Source: Vibrio astriarenae
GTDB lineage: Bacteria; Pseudomonadota; Gammaproteobacteria; Enterobacterales; Vibrionaceae
Direction: 5' to 3'
Assembly (NCBI RefSeq): GCF_010587385.1
Contig: NZ_CP047475.1
Coordinates: forward strand, 2,356,001 to 2,420,000
DNA length: 64,000 nucleotides
The position numbers and the translations under genes are program-made. Shown here piece by piece: positions 46,807 to 56,097 of this stretch. The first letter of the stretch is position 1. Each line of letters begins with the position of its first letter. The notes under the pieces were generated by a model, which was given only the letters and a program-made list of their open reading frames with translations, searched no databases and was not told the DNA's origin.

Positions 46807-46877
46807 TGTAAAATTAACATTGTGAAATTTCACAATTTTATGAAAGGTCCTACATTCTAGAGCTGTAAAATTTCACA
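46807..46877. promoter_or_regulatory. Cluster of TGTGAAATTTCACA-type operators
   Basis: A perfect 16-bp palindrome TTGTGAAATTTCACAA (46820-46835) is flanked by TGTAAAATTTCACA (46864-46877) and a weaker TGTAAAATTAACA (46807-46819). The two strong sites are centred 43 bp apart, about four helical turns. The TGTGA/TCACA arms are spaced by 4, not the 6 needed by CRP. The regulator is unknown. Confidence 0.5.
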
Positions 46878-47002
46878 GAGAAAAACACACTAAAAGAGCA
46901 TTAATCTAAAAATTAGCCGGATAAGCAGAACAAACCACTGCCAATTTGGACTAATACGTCACCAGACTCAGAAGAGAGGAGGAAAGTCAGAGGAACAAAA
47001 CG

Positions 47003-47030
47003 AAAAAAAAGAGCGCAAAATTGCACTCTT
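47003..47030 (-). terminator. oxyR terminator
   Basis: On the minus strand AAGAGTGCAA pairs with TTGCGCTCTT, followed by eight T. Confidence 0.85.
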
Positions 47031-47047
47031 TTTCAATTTTTGCTTGT

Positions 47048-47953
47048 CTACAGTAGCTCTGATACGACTTCTGCTAATTGTTCAAACGTCTGCGCGCGGG
47101 ACGTACTTGGTCGCCAAACCAAACCAATTTTACGATACGCTTCTTGACCGGGCGGATCGACAATGACCAGGTTCTGGTTGTCTAACAAACCGTGTTCAAT
47201 TGCCATTTGCGGGATAAAGGTGGTCCCTAAACCGTTCGCAACCATCTGTACGAGGGTATGCAGACTGGTTGCACTGAATGGATTGATCTTCTCTTTCTCG
47301 GTTAATGAGCAAGCCGATACGGCGTGCTCAGTTAGGCAGTGCTCTCGTTCAAGCAAGAAGACAGACTCATTAGGCAGATCATCATAACGAATCGGGGCGG
47401 TGATCTGGTCAGCCTGATTACGACTGATGATCATCTTGAACGGATCTTGGCCGACGATACAACTGTGCATACCGTCAATATCCACCGGCAGCGCTAGAAT
47501 CAGCACATCGAGTGAGCCTTGACGAAGAGCAGCCAATAAGTTGGTGGTGGTATCTTCTCTTAAAAGAAGATCTAGCTGTGGGTAACGGGCATTGACCTCT
47601 TGCACCAGATCGCAGAGTAAAAATGGGGCAATCGTCGGGATACACCCCACTCGCAATTGCCCTTGCATTGTTTCCCCTTGGCATAGATAGCCAAGCTCAA
47701 CCAGGTCTTGTCCTTTCGCTAACAGTTCACGTCCGTGCTCGACAACCAGCTCTCCTGCTTGGGTAAACACAAGAGGACTTTTCTTGTCTTTCTTTTCATA
47801 TAGAGGGCAACCAATCAACTCCTCCAGATTCTGGATTCCTTTACTAAGAGTGGACTGACTGACGAAGCACTTCTCTGCGGCTTCACTGAAGTGACGGGTT
47901 TCATGCAGCGTGATAAGGTAGTGCAGCTGCTTTAGACTTGGCCATTTATTCAT
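47048..47953 (-). CDS. oxyR: Hydrogen-peroxide sensor OxyR
   Basis: ATG 47953 (MNKWPSLKQLHYLITL) is used, giving 301 residues; a TTG frame reaches 48007. A LysR helix-turn-helix (about 18-40) and a redox-sensing domain are present. C206 and C215 in EHCLTEHAVSAC are eight residues apart, as C199/C208 of E. coli OxyR, and form the disulfide that activates it. It is divergent from a peroxiredoxin gene, a known Vibrio arrangement. That gene is its likely target. Confidence 0.93.
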   Translation of the reverse strand: MNKWPSLKQLHYLITLHETRHFSEAAEKCFVSQSTLSKGIQNLEELIGCPLYEKKDKKSPLVFTQAGELVVEHGRELLAKGQDLVELGYLCQGETMQGQLRVGCIPTIAPFLLCDLVQEVNARYPQLDLLLREDTTTNLLAALRQGSLDVLILALPVDIDGMHSCIVGQDPFKMIISRNQADQITAPIRYDDLPNESVFLLEREHCLTEHAVSACSLTEKEKINPFSATSLHTLVQMVANGLGTTFIPQMAIEHGLLDNQNLVIVDPPGQEAYRKIGLVWRPSTSRAQTFEQLAEVVSELL

Positions 47954-48050
47954 AAAACTATCAGGACGTTCCCATCGGTTCTTAATCGAGCTCACATCTT
48001 TCGACAATCGCTTTTTTCGATTAACTCAATCTAATTAATTCGCTTTTTTC

Positions 48051-48056
48051 TATACT
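48051..48056 (+). promoter_or_regulatory. Likely -10 of the peroxiredoxin promoter
   Basis: TATACT (48051-48056) lacks a good -35, consistent with an activator-dependent promoter. AT-rich dyad sequence (GATTAACTCAATCTAATTAA, 48019-48038) just upstream is a candidate OxyR site. Confidence 0.35.
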
Positions 48057-48163
48057 ACGCTTTGTACTAGTATTTGTCCCGTACAAACACGGACTGAACC
48101 GCAGCTAATCTATTGCAGAATGCTACGCGGGTCAGACTTTAAAAATATTTAGGAGCAATAAAA

Positions 48164-48772
48164 ATGGTACTAGTTGGTCGTCAAGCCCCAGACTTCACTG
48201 CTGCAGCTGTTCTAGGTAACGGTGAAATTGTTGAAAACTTCAACTTCGCAGAATTCACTAAAGGCAAGAAAGCAGTTGTTTTCTTCTACCCACTAGATTT
48301 CACTTTCGTTTGCCCATCTGAGCTAATCGCATTCGATAACCGCCTAGCTGATTTCCAAGCTAAAGGCGTTGAAGTAATCGGCGTTTCAATCGATTCTCAG
48401 TTCTCTCACAATGCATGGCGTAACACTGCTATCGAAGATGGCGGTATCGGTCAAGTTAAGTACCCACTCGTTGCTGACGTTAAGCACGAAATTTGTAAAG
48501 CATACGACGTTGAGCACCCAGAAGCAGGCGTTGCTTTCCGTGGTTCTTTCCTAATCGACGAAGATGGCCTTGTACGTCACCAAGTTGTTAACGACCTACC
48601 ACTAGGCCGTAACATCGACGAAATGCTACGCATGGTAGACGCTCTAAACTTCCACCAGAAGCACGGTGAAGTTTGTCCAGCACAATGGGAAGAAGGCAAG
48701 TCTGGTATGGACGCTTCTCCTAAAGGTGTTGCAGCGTTCCTATCTGAGCACGCAGACGACCTAGCTAAGTAA
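48164..48772 (+). CDS. Typical 2-Cys peroxiredoxin (AhpC/Prx1 type)
   Basis: The 202-residue protein has peroxidatic C50 in FTFVCPSE and resolving C171 in EVCPAQW. It reduces hydrogen peroxide and organic peroxides with thioredoxin or AhpF as donor; no ahpF is adjacent, which favours thioredoxin. Codon use is highly biased, suggesting strong expression. TTTAGGAGC precedes ATG 48164. OxyR lies divergently. Confidence 0.96.
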   Translation: MVLVGRQAPDFTAAAVLGNGEIVENFNFAEFTKGKKAVVFFYPLDFTFVCPSELIAFDNRLADFQAKGVEVIGVSIDSQFSHNAWRNTAIEDGGIGQVKYPLVADVKHEICKAYDVEHPEAGVAFRGSFLIDEDGLVRHQVVNDLPLGRNIDEMLRMVDALNFHQKHGEVCPAQWEEGKSGMDASPKGVAAFLSEHADDLAK

Positions 48773-48876
48773 TTAGCTAAAACACCAGCGCTCAAACCTG
48801 GTGAATGGTTGGACAATATAAAACAAGTGCGAAAAGCACACTACGCCCAATCAGTTTTAGTAAAGTCAAATAATCA

Positions 48877-48903
48877 AAGCCCGAAGGAGACTTCGGGCTT
48901 TTT
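48877..48903 (+). terminator. Peroxiredoxin gene terminator
   Basis: AAGCCCGAAG and CTTCGGGCTT form a perfect 10-bp stem with GAGA loop and T-run. Confidence 0.95.
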
Positions 48904-49028
48904 GTTTTCTTATACATCTGAATAGACAGAAGTGTCGCTAAAAAGACAATAGATATTTGTTTACGGACTTTACACTAAAAGCCCCTTTAAACTCGCACAG
49001 CGTCTATTTAAGATGAGTAATATCTGAT

Positions 49029-49049
49029 GAGCACATGCAGTGCTCTTTT
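49029..49049 (+). promoter_or_regulatory. Hairpin in the dapD leader
   Basis: GAGCAC (49029-49034) pairs with GTGCTC (49040-49045), followed by TTTT. It lies 28 nt before the dapD ATG, so it is either a weak attenuator or a leader structure. Confidence 0.4.
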
Positions 49050-49076
49050 AATGAATTGATAGATGGAGATTCAATA

Positions 49077-50108
49077 ATGGCTTACTTCTCTCTAGCCTTT
49101 GGTACAGCAACTAAAAACCGTGACGGTAAAATCATCGAAGCGTTTTTTCCAAGCCCAGTTCTAAACCCTTCTGAAGAGTTAGTTAAAGCACTAGCGCCAA
49201 TCTCTGGCTATGAACAAGGCAACCAAGCAATTGAAATCACTCCAGCTCTAAGCGCTGAGCTTGCAATTGCATTCGCAGCAAACGGTGACGTAGCAAACGC
49301 AGCATTTGCAGAGAAAGCCGCTCAATCTGAGCAGCCGCTTGTGCTTGTTATCCTTGCAACTGACGAGCAGCCGCAATCTGTTGCTGAAGGTTTCTTGAAA
49401 CTACAACTGATTTCTAACCGCCTAGTTCAACCGCACGGCACAGTACTTGACGGTATCTTTGGCCTGCTGCACAACATCGCATGGACAAACGAAGGCCCGA
49501 TCGATCTGCCTGAGCTTGCAGAGCGTCAAATCGAAGCTCGCCTAGCAGGTCGTGCACTAAGCGTCGACTGTGTAGATAAGTTCCCTAAAATGGTGGACTA
49601 CGTGGTACCAACGGGCGTTCGTATCGCTGATACTTCTCGCGTACGTCTTGGTGCACACGTTGGCGAAGGCACCACGGTTATGCACGAAGGCTTTATCAAC
49701 TTCAATGCGGGTACAACTGGCGTGAGCATGGTTGAAGGTCGTATCTCTGCTGGTGTTGTTGTTGGCAACGGCTCTGACATCGGCGGTGGCGCTTCTATCA
49801 TGGGTACACTGTCTGGTGGCGGTAAAGTGGTTGTTTCAATTGGTGAAAACTCACTGCTTGGCGCAAACGCGGGTCTTGGCTTCCCAATGGGCGACCGTTG
49901 TACTATCGAGTCTGGTTTGTACGTGACTGCGGGCTCTAAAGTTCGCATGCTTGACTCTTCAGGCAACGAAGTAGAAGTGGTTAAAGCACGCGATCTCGCT
50001 GGTGTTTCTGACCTACTGTTCCGTCGTAACTCAGTGACGGGTCAAATTGAATGTCTAGCAAACAAATCAGCGGTTGAGCTGAACAGCGAGCTACACAAAA
50101 ACAACTAA
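49077..50108 (+). CDS. dapD: Tetrahydrodipicolinate N-succinyltransferase (long Pseudomonas type)
   Basis: ATG 49077 (MAYFSLAFGTATKNRDG) is chosen; GGAGA precedes it and it matches the family N-terminus, while an in-frame ATG at 49035 does not. The 343-residue protein has a left-handed beta-helix of hexapeptide repeats (about 180-300), with GEGTTVMHEGFINFNAGT. It transfers succinyl from succinyl-CoA in the lysine/diaminopimelate pathway. The length marks the Pseudomonas-type DapD, not the 274-residue E. coli type. It is transcribed alone. Confidence 0.93.
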   Translation: MAYFSLAFGTATKNRDGKIIEAFFPSPVLNPSEELVKALAPISGYEQGNQAIEITPALSAELAIAFAANGDVANAAFAEKAAQSEQPLVLVILATDEQPQSVAEGFLKLQLISNRLVQPHGTVLDGIFGLLHNIAWTNEGPIDLPELAERQIEARLAGRALSVDCVDKFPKMVDYVVPTGVRIADTSRVRLGAHVGEGTTVMHEGFINFNAGTTGVSMVEGRISAGVVVGNGSDIGGGASIMGTLSGGGKVVVSIGENSLLGANAGLGFPMGDRCTIESGLYVTAGSKVRMLDSSGNEVEVVKARDLAGVSDLLFRRNSVTGQIECLANKSAVELNSELHKNN

Positions 50109-50156
50109 TGCCACTTTGGTATTAGACAGCTAAAGCCTTATTTCAAAAGGTGTGTA

Positions 50157-50183
50157 AACGGTCTCACTTCGAGGCCGTTTTTT
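50157..50183 (+). terminator. dapD terminator
   Basis: AACGGTCTC and GAGGCCGTT pair (one G-T) across ACTTC, followed by T6. Confidence 0.9.
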
Positions 50184-50278
50184 ATGACTTAGGAAACACT
50201 TTCACCCCTTTTTTCTCACCTAATTCACGCTTGTGTGCATAATTTAACCCATACTTATAAAAAGAATGGATATCGATT

Positions 50279-51835
50279 ATGCCAGACTTAAATTCCAATA
50301 ACGCTACCCCAACCGACCCTCGCTATATTGTCGCCCTTGACCAAGGAACCACCAGCTCTCGTGCGGTGATCTTGGACGGACACGCGAATATCGTTACTGT
50401 ATCCCAACGAGAGTTTACCCAAATCTACCCCAAAGCAGGCTGGGTTGAGCATGACCCCCTAGAGATCTGGGCAACCCAAAGCTCCACCATGATTGAAGCG
50501 CTGGCAAAATCAGGTATTCGCAGTGATGAAGTTGCGGCTATCGGTATCACCAACCAGCGTGAAACAACCGTGGTATGGAACAAAAACACCGGCAAACCTG
50601 TCTACAATGCCATTGTCTGGCAGTGTCGACGCACTTCTGATTTGTGTCAAAAACTTAAGCAGCAAGGTGTCGAAGACGATGTTCGAGAACGGACAGGGCT
50701 GGTTCTTGACCCGTACTTTTCTGCCACCAAGATTAAATGGATTCTCGATAATGTTGAAGGGGCTAGAGCACAAGCCGAGGTGGGGGAACTGCTTTTTGGC
50801 ACTATCGACACTTGGCTTGTTTGGAAAATGACTTCGGGTCGAGTGCATGCTACCGACTACACCAACGCCTCTCGTACCATGCTTTTCAACATCAATACAT
50901 TGGAGTGGGACCAAACACTACTCGATATGCTCGATATTCCTCGCTCCATGATGCCAGAAGTAAACGCCTCGTCTCATATCTACGGCCAAACCAATATCGG
51001 TGGTAAGGGGGGAACACGAATTCCAATTTCGGGTATCGCTGGCGATCAACAAGCCGCACTCTTTGGGCAAATGTGCGTCTCCGCAGGTCAAGCCAAGAAC
51101 ACCTATGGTACGGGCTGTTTTCTCCTGATGAACACAGGTAAAGAGAAGGTCGCTTCGAGTAATGGCTTGCTCACCACCATTGCCTGTGATGCCAAAGGGC
51201 AACCAAGCTATGCACTTGAGGGTTCTGTTTTCATGGGGGGCGCAGCGATTCAGTGGTTACGTGATGAGCTAAAACTGATTTCCGATGCGAAAGACTCTGA
51301 GTATTTTGCCACCAAGGTCGACTCTTCAAATGGCGTTTACGTCGTTCCTGCGTTCACAGGGTTAGGCGCGCCTCATTGGGACGCGTATGCACGAGGGACT
51401 ATTGTTGGTCTGACTCGCGGCACCAGTAGCAATCATATTATCCGTGCAACTCTAGAGAGTATCGCTTATCAAACCTACGATGTACTTAATGCGATGCAAG
51501 CAGATGCGTGCATTAACATCAAATCACTGCGCGTTGACGGCGGCGCGGTCGCCAATGACTTCTTAATGCAATATCAAGCAGATATCCTAGATAGCGAGGT
51601 GATCAGACCCAAAGTGACTGAGGTCACCGCCCTCGGTGCTGCCTACCTTGCCGGACTCGCCGTTGGCTTTTGGCAAAACATTGATGAGCTCAAAGACAAA
51701 GCAGAGATCGATACCCGCTTCATGCCTCACCCTGATGAAGAGAAACGCCAGCGCCGTTATAGAGGCTGGAAACGTGCGATTGAATGCGCACGCCTTTGGG
51801 CCTCCTTCGAGGATGAAGAAAACAGCACAAACTAA
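50279..51835 (+). CDS. glpK: Glycerol kinase
   Basis: The 518-residue FGGY kinase has the phosphate-binding loop [15 protein letters not shown] (about 19-33), the glycerol-binding NQRETTVVW (about 91) and the C-terminal FGGY signature GLAVGFW. It makes glycerol 3-phosphate from glycerol and ATP. A longer N-terminus (about 15 residues) than E. coli GlpK precedes the core. glpD follows 126 bp later. No glpF facilitator is adjacent. Confidence 0.96.
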   Translation: MPDLNSNNATPTDPRYIVALDQGTTSSRAVILDGHANIVTVSQREFTQIYPKAGWVEHDPLEIWATQSSTMIEALAKSGIRSDEVAAIGITNQRETTVVWNKNTGKPVYNAIVWQCRRTSDLCQKLKQQGVEDDVRERTGLVLDPYFSATKIKWILDNVEGARAQAEVGELLFGTIDTWLVWKMTSGRVHATDYTNASRTMLFNINTLEWDQTLLDMLDIPRSMMPEVNASSHIYGQTNIGGKGGTRIPISGIAGDQQAALFGQMCVSAGQAKNTYGTGCFLLMNTGKEKVASSNGLLTTIACDAKGQPSYALEGSVFMGGAAIQWLRDELKLISDAKDSEYFATKVDSSNGVYVVPAFTGLGAPHWDAYARGTIVGLTRGTSSNHIIRATLESIAYQTYDVLNAMQADACINIKSLRVDGGAVANDFLMQYQADILDSEVIRPKVTEVTALGAAYLAGLAVGFWQNIDELKDKAEIDTRFMPHPDEEKRQRRYRGWKRAIECARLWASFEDEENSTN

Positions 51836-51849
51836 CGACTACCCTCCAT

Positions 51850-51920
51850 CTGTAAACGATTACAGTAATGTATTGGTAAAACTAGTGTCCTTGATCGCCG
51901 TATAAAAATCGTCAGACGAT
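51850..51920. promoter_or_regulatory. Two palindromes between glpK and glpD
   Basis: CTGTAAACGATTACAG (51850-51865; 6-bp arms) and ATCGTCAGACGAT (51908-51920; 6-bp arms around A) are candidate operators for glpD. Neither matches the E. coli GlpR consensus. Confidence 0.35.
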
Positions 51921-51961
51921 AACGGCGACTTGGTAGGGACAATAGACTTAGGAATAGTGAT

Positions 51962-53518
51962 ATGAATGGACGAACCAACCCTCATTCAACCGCAAAACAA
52001 CCACTAGATATCGTGGTGATCGGTGGTGGCATCAATGGCGCTGGCATTGCTGCGGAAGCGGCAACACGCGGCTCAAAAGTGGCCATTTTCGATGCCGCCG
52101 ATTTTGCTTCCGCCACCTCTTCTGCCAGCTCAAAATTGATCCATGGCGGGCTGCGTTACCTTGAACACTACGAGTTTCGCTTGGTGTCAGAAGCGCTGGC
52201 TGAACGTGAAGTGTTACTACAAAAAGCGCCACACTTAGCATTCCCAATGCGTTTTCGCTTGCCACATCGACCGTTTCTTCGCCCTGCTTGGATGATTCGC
52301 GCGGGGTTGTTTCTGTACGACACACTCGGTAAACGACCGATTACCGGACGTGAAGAGTCCGCGCTGGCGGCAAGCCAACGAGTCAATTTGAGTGATACGG
52401 GACTATTCAAGCCAGAGATAAAAATTGGTTTTGAATATTCTGACTGCTGGGTGGATGATGCGCGCCTCGTGTTGGCTAATTTACAAACCGCGAGATCTCA
52501 TCAGGCGATCGTCAACAATTACTCGCGGGTTGAAAGAGCAGTGCGAGAGCAAGGGCTATGGAAGGTCACCGTGCACAACCAACGCTCTAATCGCAAAGAG
52601 ACCTACTACTGTAAATCCCTCGTAAATGCGGCAGGTCCTTGGGTTAAGCAGTTTTATGATCACGGCCTCGAAAGCCCATCTCCTCGTAATATTCGCCTGA
52701 TTCAAGGCAGCCATATCGTCGTTCCCAAGATCCACGACAATGATGAAGCCTACATTCTTCAGAACAAAGATGGACGCATCGTGTTTGTTATTCCTTACTT
52801 AGGCAAATACTCTATGATTGGCACAACTGACCAGGAGTATCACGGCGAGCCTCGCGAAGTAACAATCACTGATGGTGAAGTTGATTACCTGATTGATGTG
52901 GTCAATCAGCATTTCGTTCATGATGTACAAAAAAGCGATGTTGTGTGGACATTCAGTGGAGTAAGACCACTGTGTGATGATGAATCTGACTCACCTCAGG
53001 CGATCACTCGTGATTACACACTGGAGCTTGAGCAAGAGCTGGATGAGGCACCACTGCTCTCTATCTTTGGTGGTAAGCTCACCACCTACCGTAAGCTTTC
53101 TCAAGCCGCGATCGAAAAGCTCACCCCCTACCTGCCTAACATTCAAGCAGCCAAAGAGAGCACTTTACCGCTGTTTGGTGGCGATATGGAGGCCAACCTA
53201 CACGACTTCATGCTGCAACTCGAAGTCATGTACCCATTCATCGATAAAGATCAATTGCATCGCTATGCACGCCAATATGGCTCGCAAGTTCATCAGTTGC
53301 TTGAGGGTATTAAATCACTAGAACAGCTGGGCACTCACTTTGGGGCTTCACTGTTCCAGCATGAGATCGATTTCTTAATGAACACTGAGTGGGCGCACCA
53401 CACCGATGATATCATCTGGCGCCGTACTAAAGTTGGCCTAGAGCTATCCCAAGAGCAGATACGAGCCATTGATGACTATGTTTCGCAGCAACACCAAAAG
53501 CTTAGCTACCTAGTGTAG
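51962..53518 (+). CDS. glpD: Aerobic glycerol-3-phosphate dehydrogenase
   Basis: The 518-residue flavoprotein has the FAD-binding VVIGGGINGAGIA (18-30), the family motif SSKLIHGGLRYLEHYEFRLV (about 57-76) and the C-terminal GGKLTTYR (about 373). It oxidises glycerol 3-phosphate to dihydroxyacetone phosphate at the inner membrane and feeds electrons to quinone. It completes the two-step glycerol route with glpK. Confidence 0.96.
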   Translation: MNGRTNPHSTAKQPLDIVVIGGGINGAGIAAEAATRGSKVAIFDAADFASATSSASSKLIHGGLRYLEHYEFRLVSEALAEREVLLQKAPHLAFPMRFRLPHRPFLRPAWMIRAGLFLYDTLGKRPITGREESALAASQRVNLSDTGLFKPEIKIGFEYSDCWVDDARLVLANLQTARSHQAIVNNYSRVERAVREQGLWKVTVHNQRSNRKETYYCKSLVNAAGPWVKQFYDHGLESPSPRNIRLIQGSHIVVPKIHDNDEAYILQNKDGRIVFVIPYLGKYSMIGTTDQEYHGEPREVTITDGEVDYLIDVVNQHFVHDVQKSDVVWTFSGVRPLCDDESDSPQAITRDYTLELEQELDEAPLLSIFGGKLTTYRKLSQAAIEKLTPYLPNIQAAKESTLPLFGGDMEANLHDFMLQLEVMYPFIDKDQLHRYARQYGSQVHQLLEGIKSLEQLGTHFGASLFQHEIDFLMNTEWAHHTDDIIWRRTKVGLELSQEQIRAIDDYVSQQHQKLSYLV

Positions 53519-53549
53519 CTCTTTATCATTTTTTAAATAGAACCGACGG

Positions 53550-54734
53550 CTAGCCAGGGTGCCCATCGACACGAGCAGTGATGAGCATCTTGGCAAACTT
53601 CACCACATACAAACCAAACGCAACAATCCACATAGCTGCAGCGACTTCAATCCACTGTATCATCCACTCAGGATAAAGGGCAGTGCCAATACTTCGCACA
53701 ACCGCAGCAACAACAAGCAAAGCAAAGGCTAACCACATACTTGGCCCCTCATAGATAGCACGCCCAGTGTGCCCCATTGTCACTCGTGCGATCATCGCAA
53801 GAATCACCCCACCGAAGGTACCAATCGCGAATAGGTGAATCAACGCATGCTGAGCCATTGGGTTATCCCATGTCCCGCGTAGAATTAGGCTTACAGGTAA
53901 ACATAGGTAACTTAGATGCAGTGACCAAACCAAAGGCTCACTAAGCGTTAACCAAGGTTTCCAGCGCATCACTCGAACAAGTTGAGCCACACCAGCAAAC
54001 AGCATAATCGGTGCCGCGAGCTCGGAAAACGTCAGCGGGAAAAAGCTCAAAACGAAAAGGATCACGATAGGCAAATTACTCGCCCATTCAAGCCATAATA
54101 GTGGCTGTGGTTTATCGAAATTAAAGCGACGCGCCGTAAAAAAGGGAATCACTCTCGCACCCATCACTGAAAGCAGTAGAGCAAACCACCACAACATAGC
54201 TTGCCATACGGCACTTGAGCTAAACGGTGGCAACCCTTTTATCGTCGCATAGCTGGCAAAGTTCGCGACTATTGCCAAAACAAAAAGCGGCACAAAAAAC
54301 AGGTTACGCCAACCTTTTGATTTAACCACACGTACCCCAACTTCATAGGCACACAACGCCATGAATAACGCCTCAATACTGGAGACTAGCCATAGCGGCG
54401 CTGGCGTCCAAAACAGCACTCGTACCAAAAGCCAAAGAGCGACGATAATGCCAAGCCGATAAGATTTAGTGCCGGGCATCCCCGTCCAGTTTTGTACTGC
54501 GGTGAGTACAAACCCCATCACAATCGCCATACCAAAACCAAACATCATTTCGTGCACATGCCACCACAGAGGTGGAACATTCAGCAGGGTTGGCGCGCCT
54601 TTTTGAAACATCCATACCCACAAAGCAATCGCAACAACCGCATAAATGCTTCCCAACAAGAAGAAGGGTCTAAAACCCAGTCGTAACACAGGAGTGATCG
54701 CCTCTTCGACTCGACGATCGGTAATATTCAGCAT
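53550..54734 (-). CDS. nnrS: NnrS-family nitrosative-stress membrane protein
   Basis: ATG 54734 (MLNITDRRVEEAITPV) gives 394 residues; the longer frame to 54803 would run through the NsrR-like box, so it is rejected. About 12 membrane segments are present, with the family features LGFRPFFLLGS (about 18-28), WHVHEMMFGFGMAIVMGFVL (about 58-77) and ALIHLFAIGTFGG. NnrS protects against nitric-oxide damage; the conserved histidines suggest heme or copper binding. It converges on glpD. Confidence 0.9.
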   Translation of the reverse strand: MLNITDRRVEEAITPVLRLGFRPFFLLGSIYAVVAIALWVWMFQKGAPTLLNVPPLWWHVHEMMFGFGMAIVMGFVLTAVQNWTGMPGTKSYRLGIIVALWLLVRVLFWTPAPLWLVSSIEALFMALCAYEVGVRVVKSKGWRNLFFVPLFVLAIVANFASYATIKGLPPFSSSAVWQAMLWWFALLLSVMGARVIPFFTARRFNFDKPQPLLWLEWASNLPIVILFVLSFFPLTFSELAAPIMLFAGVAQLVRVMRWKPWLTLSEPLVWSLHLSYLCLPVSLILRGTWDNPMAQHALIHLFAIGTFGGVILAMIARVTMGHTGRAIYEGPSMWLAFALLVVAAVVRSIGTALYPEWMIQWIEVAAAMWIVAFGLYVVKFAKMLITARVDGHPG

Positions 54735-54783
54735 GGTGGGTTCTCGTATTTTTAATGATAAAACAAGTCTACGCTCATTTTTA

Positions 54784-54806
54784 AACATGCACAATGCATG
54801 CATGTT
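54784..54806 (-). promoter_or_regulatory. NsrR-like operator upstream of nnrS
   Basis: A 23-bp dyad has arms AACATGCA and TGCATGTT in the 11-1-11 layout of the gamma-proteobacterial NsrR site (AAGATGCATTT and its complement). The ATGCA/TGCAT parts match exactly; the centre differs. It lies 50 bp before the nnrS start. Confidence 0.6.
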
Positions 54807-54811
54807 TTATG

Positions 54812-54825
54812 GGCAAACGTTACCA
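54812..54825. promoter_or_regulatory. Possible LacI-type operator before the regulator gene
   Basis: GGCAAACGTTACCA has the central AACGTT of LacI-family sites, with imperfect flanks, about 190 bp before the regulator ATG. The better copy is at 59400. Confidence 0.3.
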
Positions 54826-55014
54826 ACAGATTAAATTCATAAAAATCATAAAGATAAAAATTTCCCAAAATTAGTTTATTTCTAAGGTTGCTCTGCTGTT
54901 ACACATCAGGTGTAATATGTGGGCAAATGCACCATGATGCAAAGCGCCAATATGTAAAACCACCTCACAATCCGGGCTCAATGACCTAGCTTATTGAGGT
55001 GCAGGGAGAATCAA

Positions 55015-56019
55015 ATGGCTACTATCAAGGATGTTGCTAAAGAAGCTGGCGTATCAGTCGCAACAGTTTCTCGCGTCCTCAATAACTCACCTAAAGCAAG
55101 CAAAAGTTCAATGGAAGCCGTTCATGCTGCCATGAAGTTGCTCGGCTACCGCCCCAATGCCACTGCAAGAGCGCTTGTCAGTAAAAGCTCAAATACCCTT
55201 GGCGTTCTCGTCAGCGACGTTTCAGATCCTTTCTTCGGTGCAATGGTTAAATCCGTCGACGATGTTGCCCATCAAGACGGCAAACATATTCTTGTTGGTA
55301 ATGGTTACCATGACCCAGACGAAGAGCGACGAGTGATCGAGCTGCTAATCAATAGCCGCTGCGACGCGCTAGTTCTTCACTCGAAAGGCCTAAGCGATGA
55401 AGAACTCATCGCCTACGCAAAAGAGGTAAAAGGCCTAGTGTTGATCAATCGCACAATTCCAGAAATTGCCGAGCGTTGTATCTCACTAGATAACTACCGC
55501 GGCGCATATTTAGCCACTGAGTATCTCATCAAGCAAGGGCATCGCAAGATTGCTTGCATAGCCTCAAACCATAAAATTGAGGATGCTGACGAACGTATCA
55601 GAGGCTATCGTGATGCTTTGAAAGACAATAATATAGAATTGCCTGCCTCTTATATCGAGTATTGCGAACCCAACAGTGATGGCGGTGAGCAAGCGATGAC
55701 CACGTTATTAAGTAAGTCTCTTGATATGACGGCAGTGGTTGCTTACAACGATTACATTGCTGCAGGAGCGCTGTCTATCACTCAGGAAAACAGCATTTCA
55801 GTTCCCGATCAGCTCTCCATTATCGGCTTCGATGATGGTTTGATTGCGCGTTACGTCTACCCTCGCCTCACTACTATTCGCTACCCGATCAGCATGATGG
55901 CAGAAAAAGCCGCGCAGCTTGCCTTAGCGCTTTCTCAAGCTGACAGTGAACATGAAGATTCTATTCGCTATACACCAACACTAGTGCGTCGAGATTCTGT
56001 TGCTCAGTTACGTGATTAA
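55015..56019 (+). CDS. LacI/GalR-family repressor
   Basis: ATG 55015 (MATIKDVAKEAGVSVATVS) is used, with GGGAGAA upstream; 334 residues. The LacI helix-turn-helix and hinge (1-60: VSVATVSRVLNN, then YRPNATARALVSK) precede a periplasmic-binding-like sensor domain with LGVLVSDVSDPFFG and IIGFDDG. It is convergent with the sugar ABC operon and probably controls it. A LacI-type operator (59400-59413) sits in that operon's promoter region. Confidence 0.9.
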   Translation: MATIKDVAKEAGVSVATVSRVLNNSPKASKSSMEAVHAAMKLLGYRPNATARALVSKSSNTLGVLVSDVSDPFFGAMVKSVDDVAHQDGKHILVGNGYHDPDEERRVIELLINSRCDALVLHSKGLSDEELIAYAKEVKGLVLINRTIPEIAERCISLDNYRGAYLATEYLIKQGHRKIACIASNHKIEDADERIRGYRDALKDNNIELPASYIEYCEPNSDGGEQAMTTLLSKSLDMTAVVAYNDYIAAGALSITQENSISVPDQLSIIGFDDGLIARYVYPRLTTIRYPISMMAEKAAQLALALSQADSEHEDSIRYTPTLVRRDSVAQLRD

Positions 56020-56051
56020 CAATTAGCATCAAGCGTAAACATCACACATAA

Positions 56052-56075
56052 AAAAGGCTCCTTACGGAGCCTTTT
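56052..56075. terminator. Bidirectional terminator between LacI gene and ABC operon
   Basis: AAAAGGCTCC and GGAGCCTTTT form a perfect 10-bp stem with TTAC loop; A- and T-tracts on both sides suit both converging units. Confidence 0.92.
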
Positions 56076-56097
56076 ACTTATCAATCTATAGCAACAC

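Larger units (their letters stand above)
46390..47047. other. Long non-coding region upstream of aceB
   Basis: No gene is supported in this 658-bp AT-rich gap. It contains the oxyR terminator (47003-47030) and three related palindromic sites at 46807-46877. The aceB promoter must lie here. A small RNA gene cannot be excluded between about 46440 and 46800. Confidence 0.5.

Noticed and set aside
46820..46835. CRP binding site
   Set aside because: TGTGA and TCACA arms are separated by 4 bp rather than 6, so the spacing is wrong for CRP.
48901..49076. Lysine riboswitch before dapD
   Set aside because: The leader is too short and lacks the conserved lysine-box sequences.
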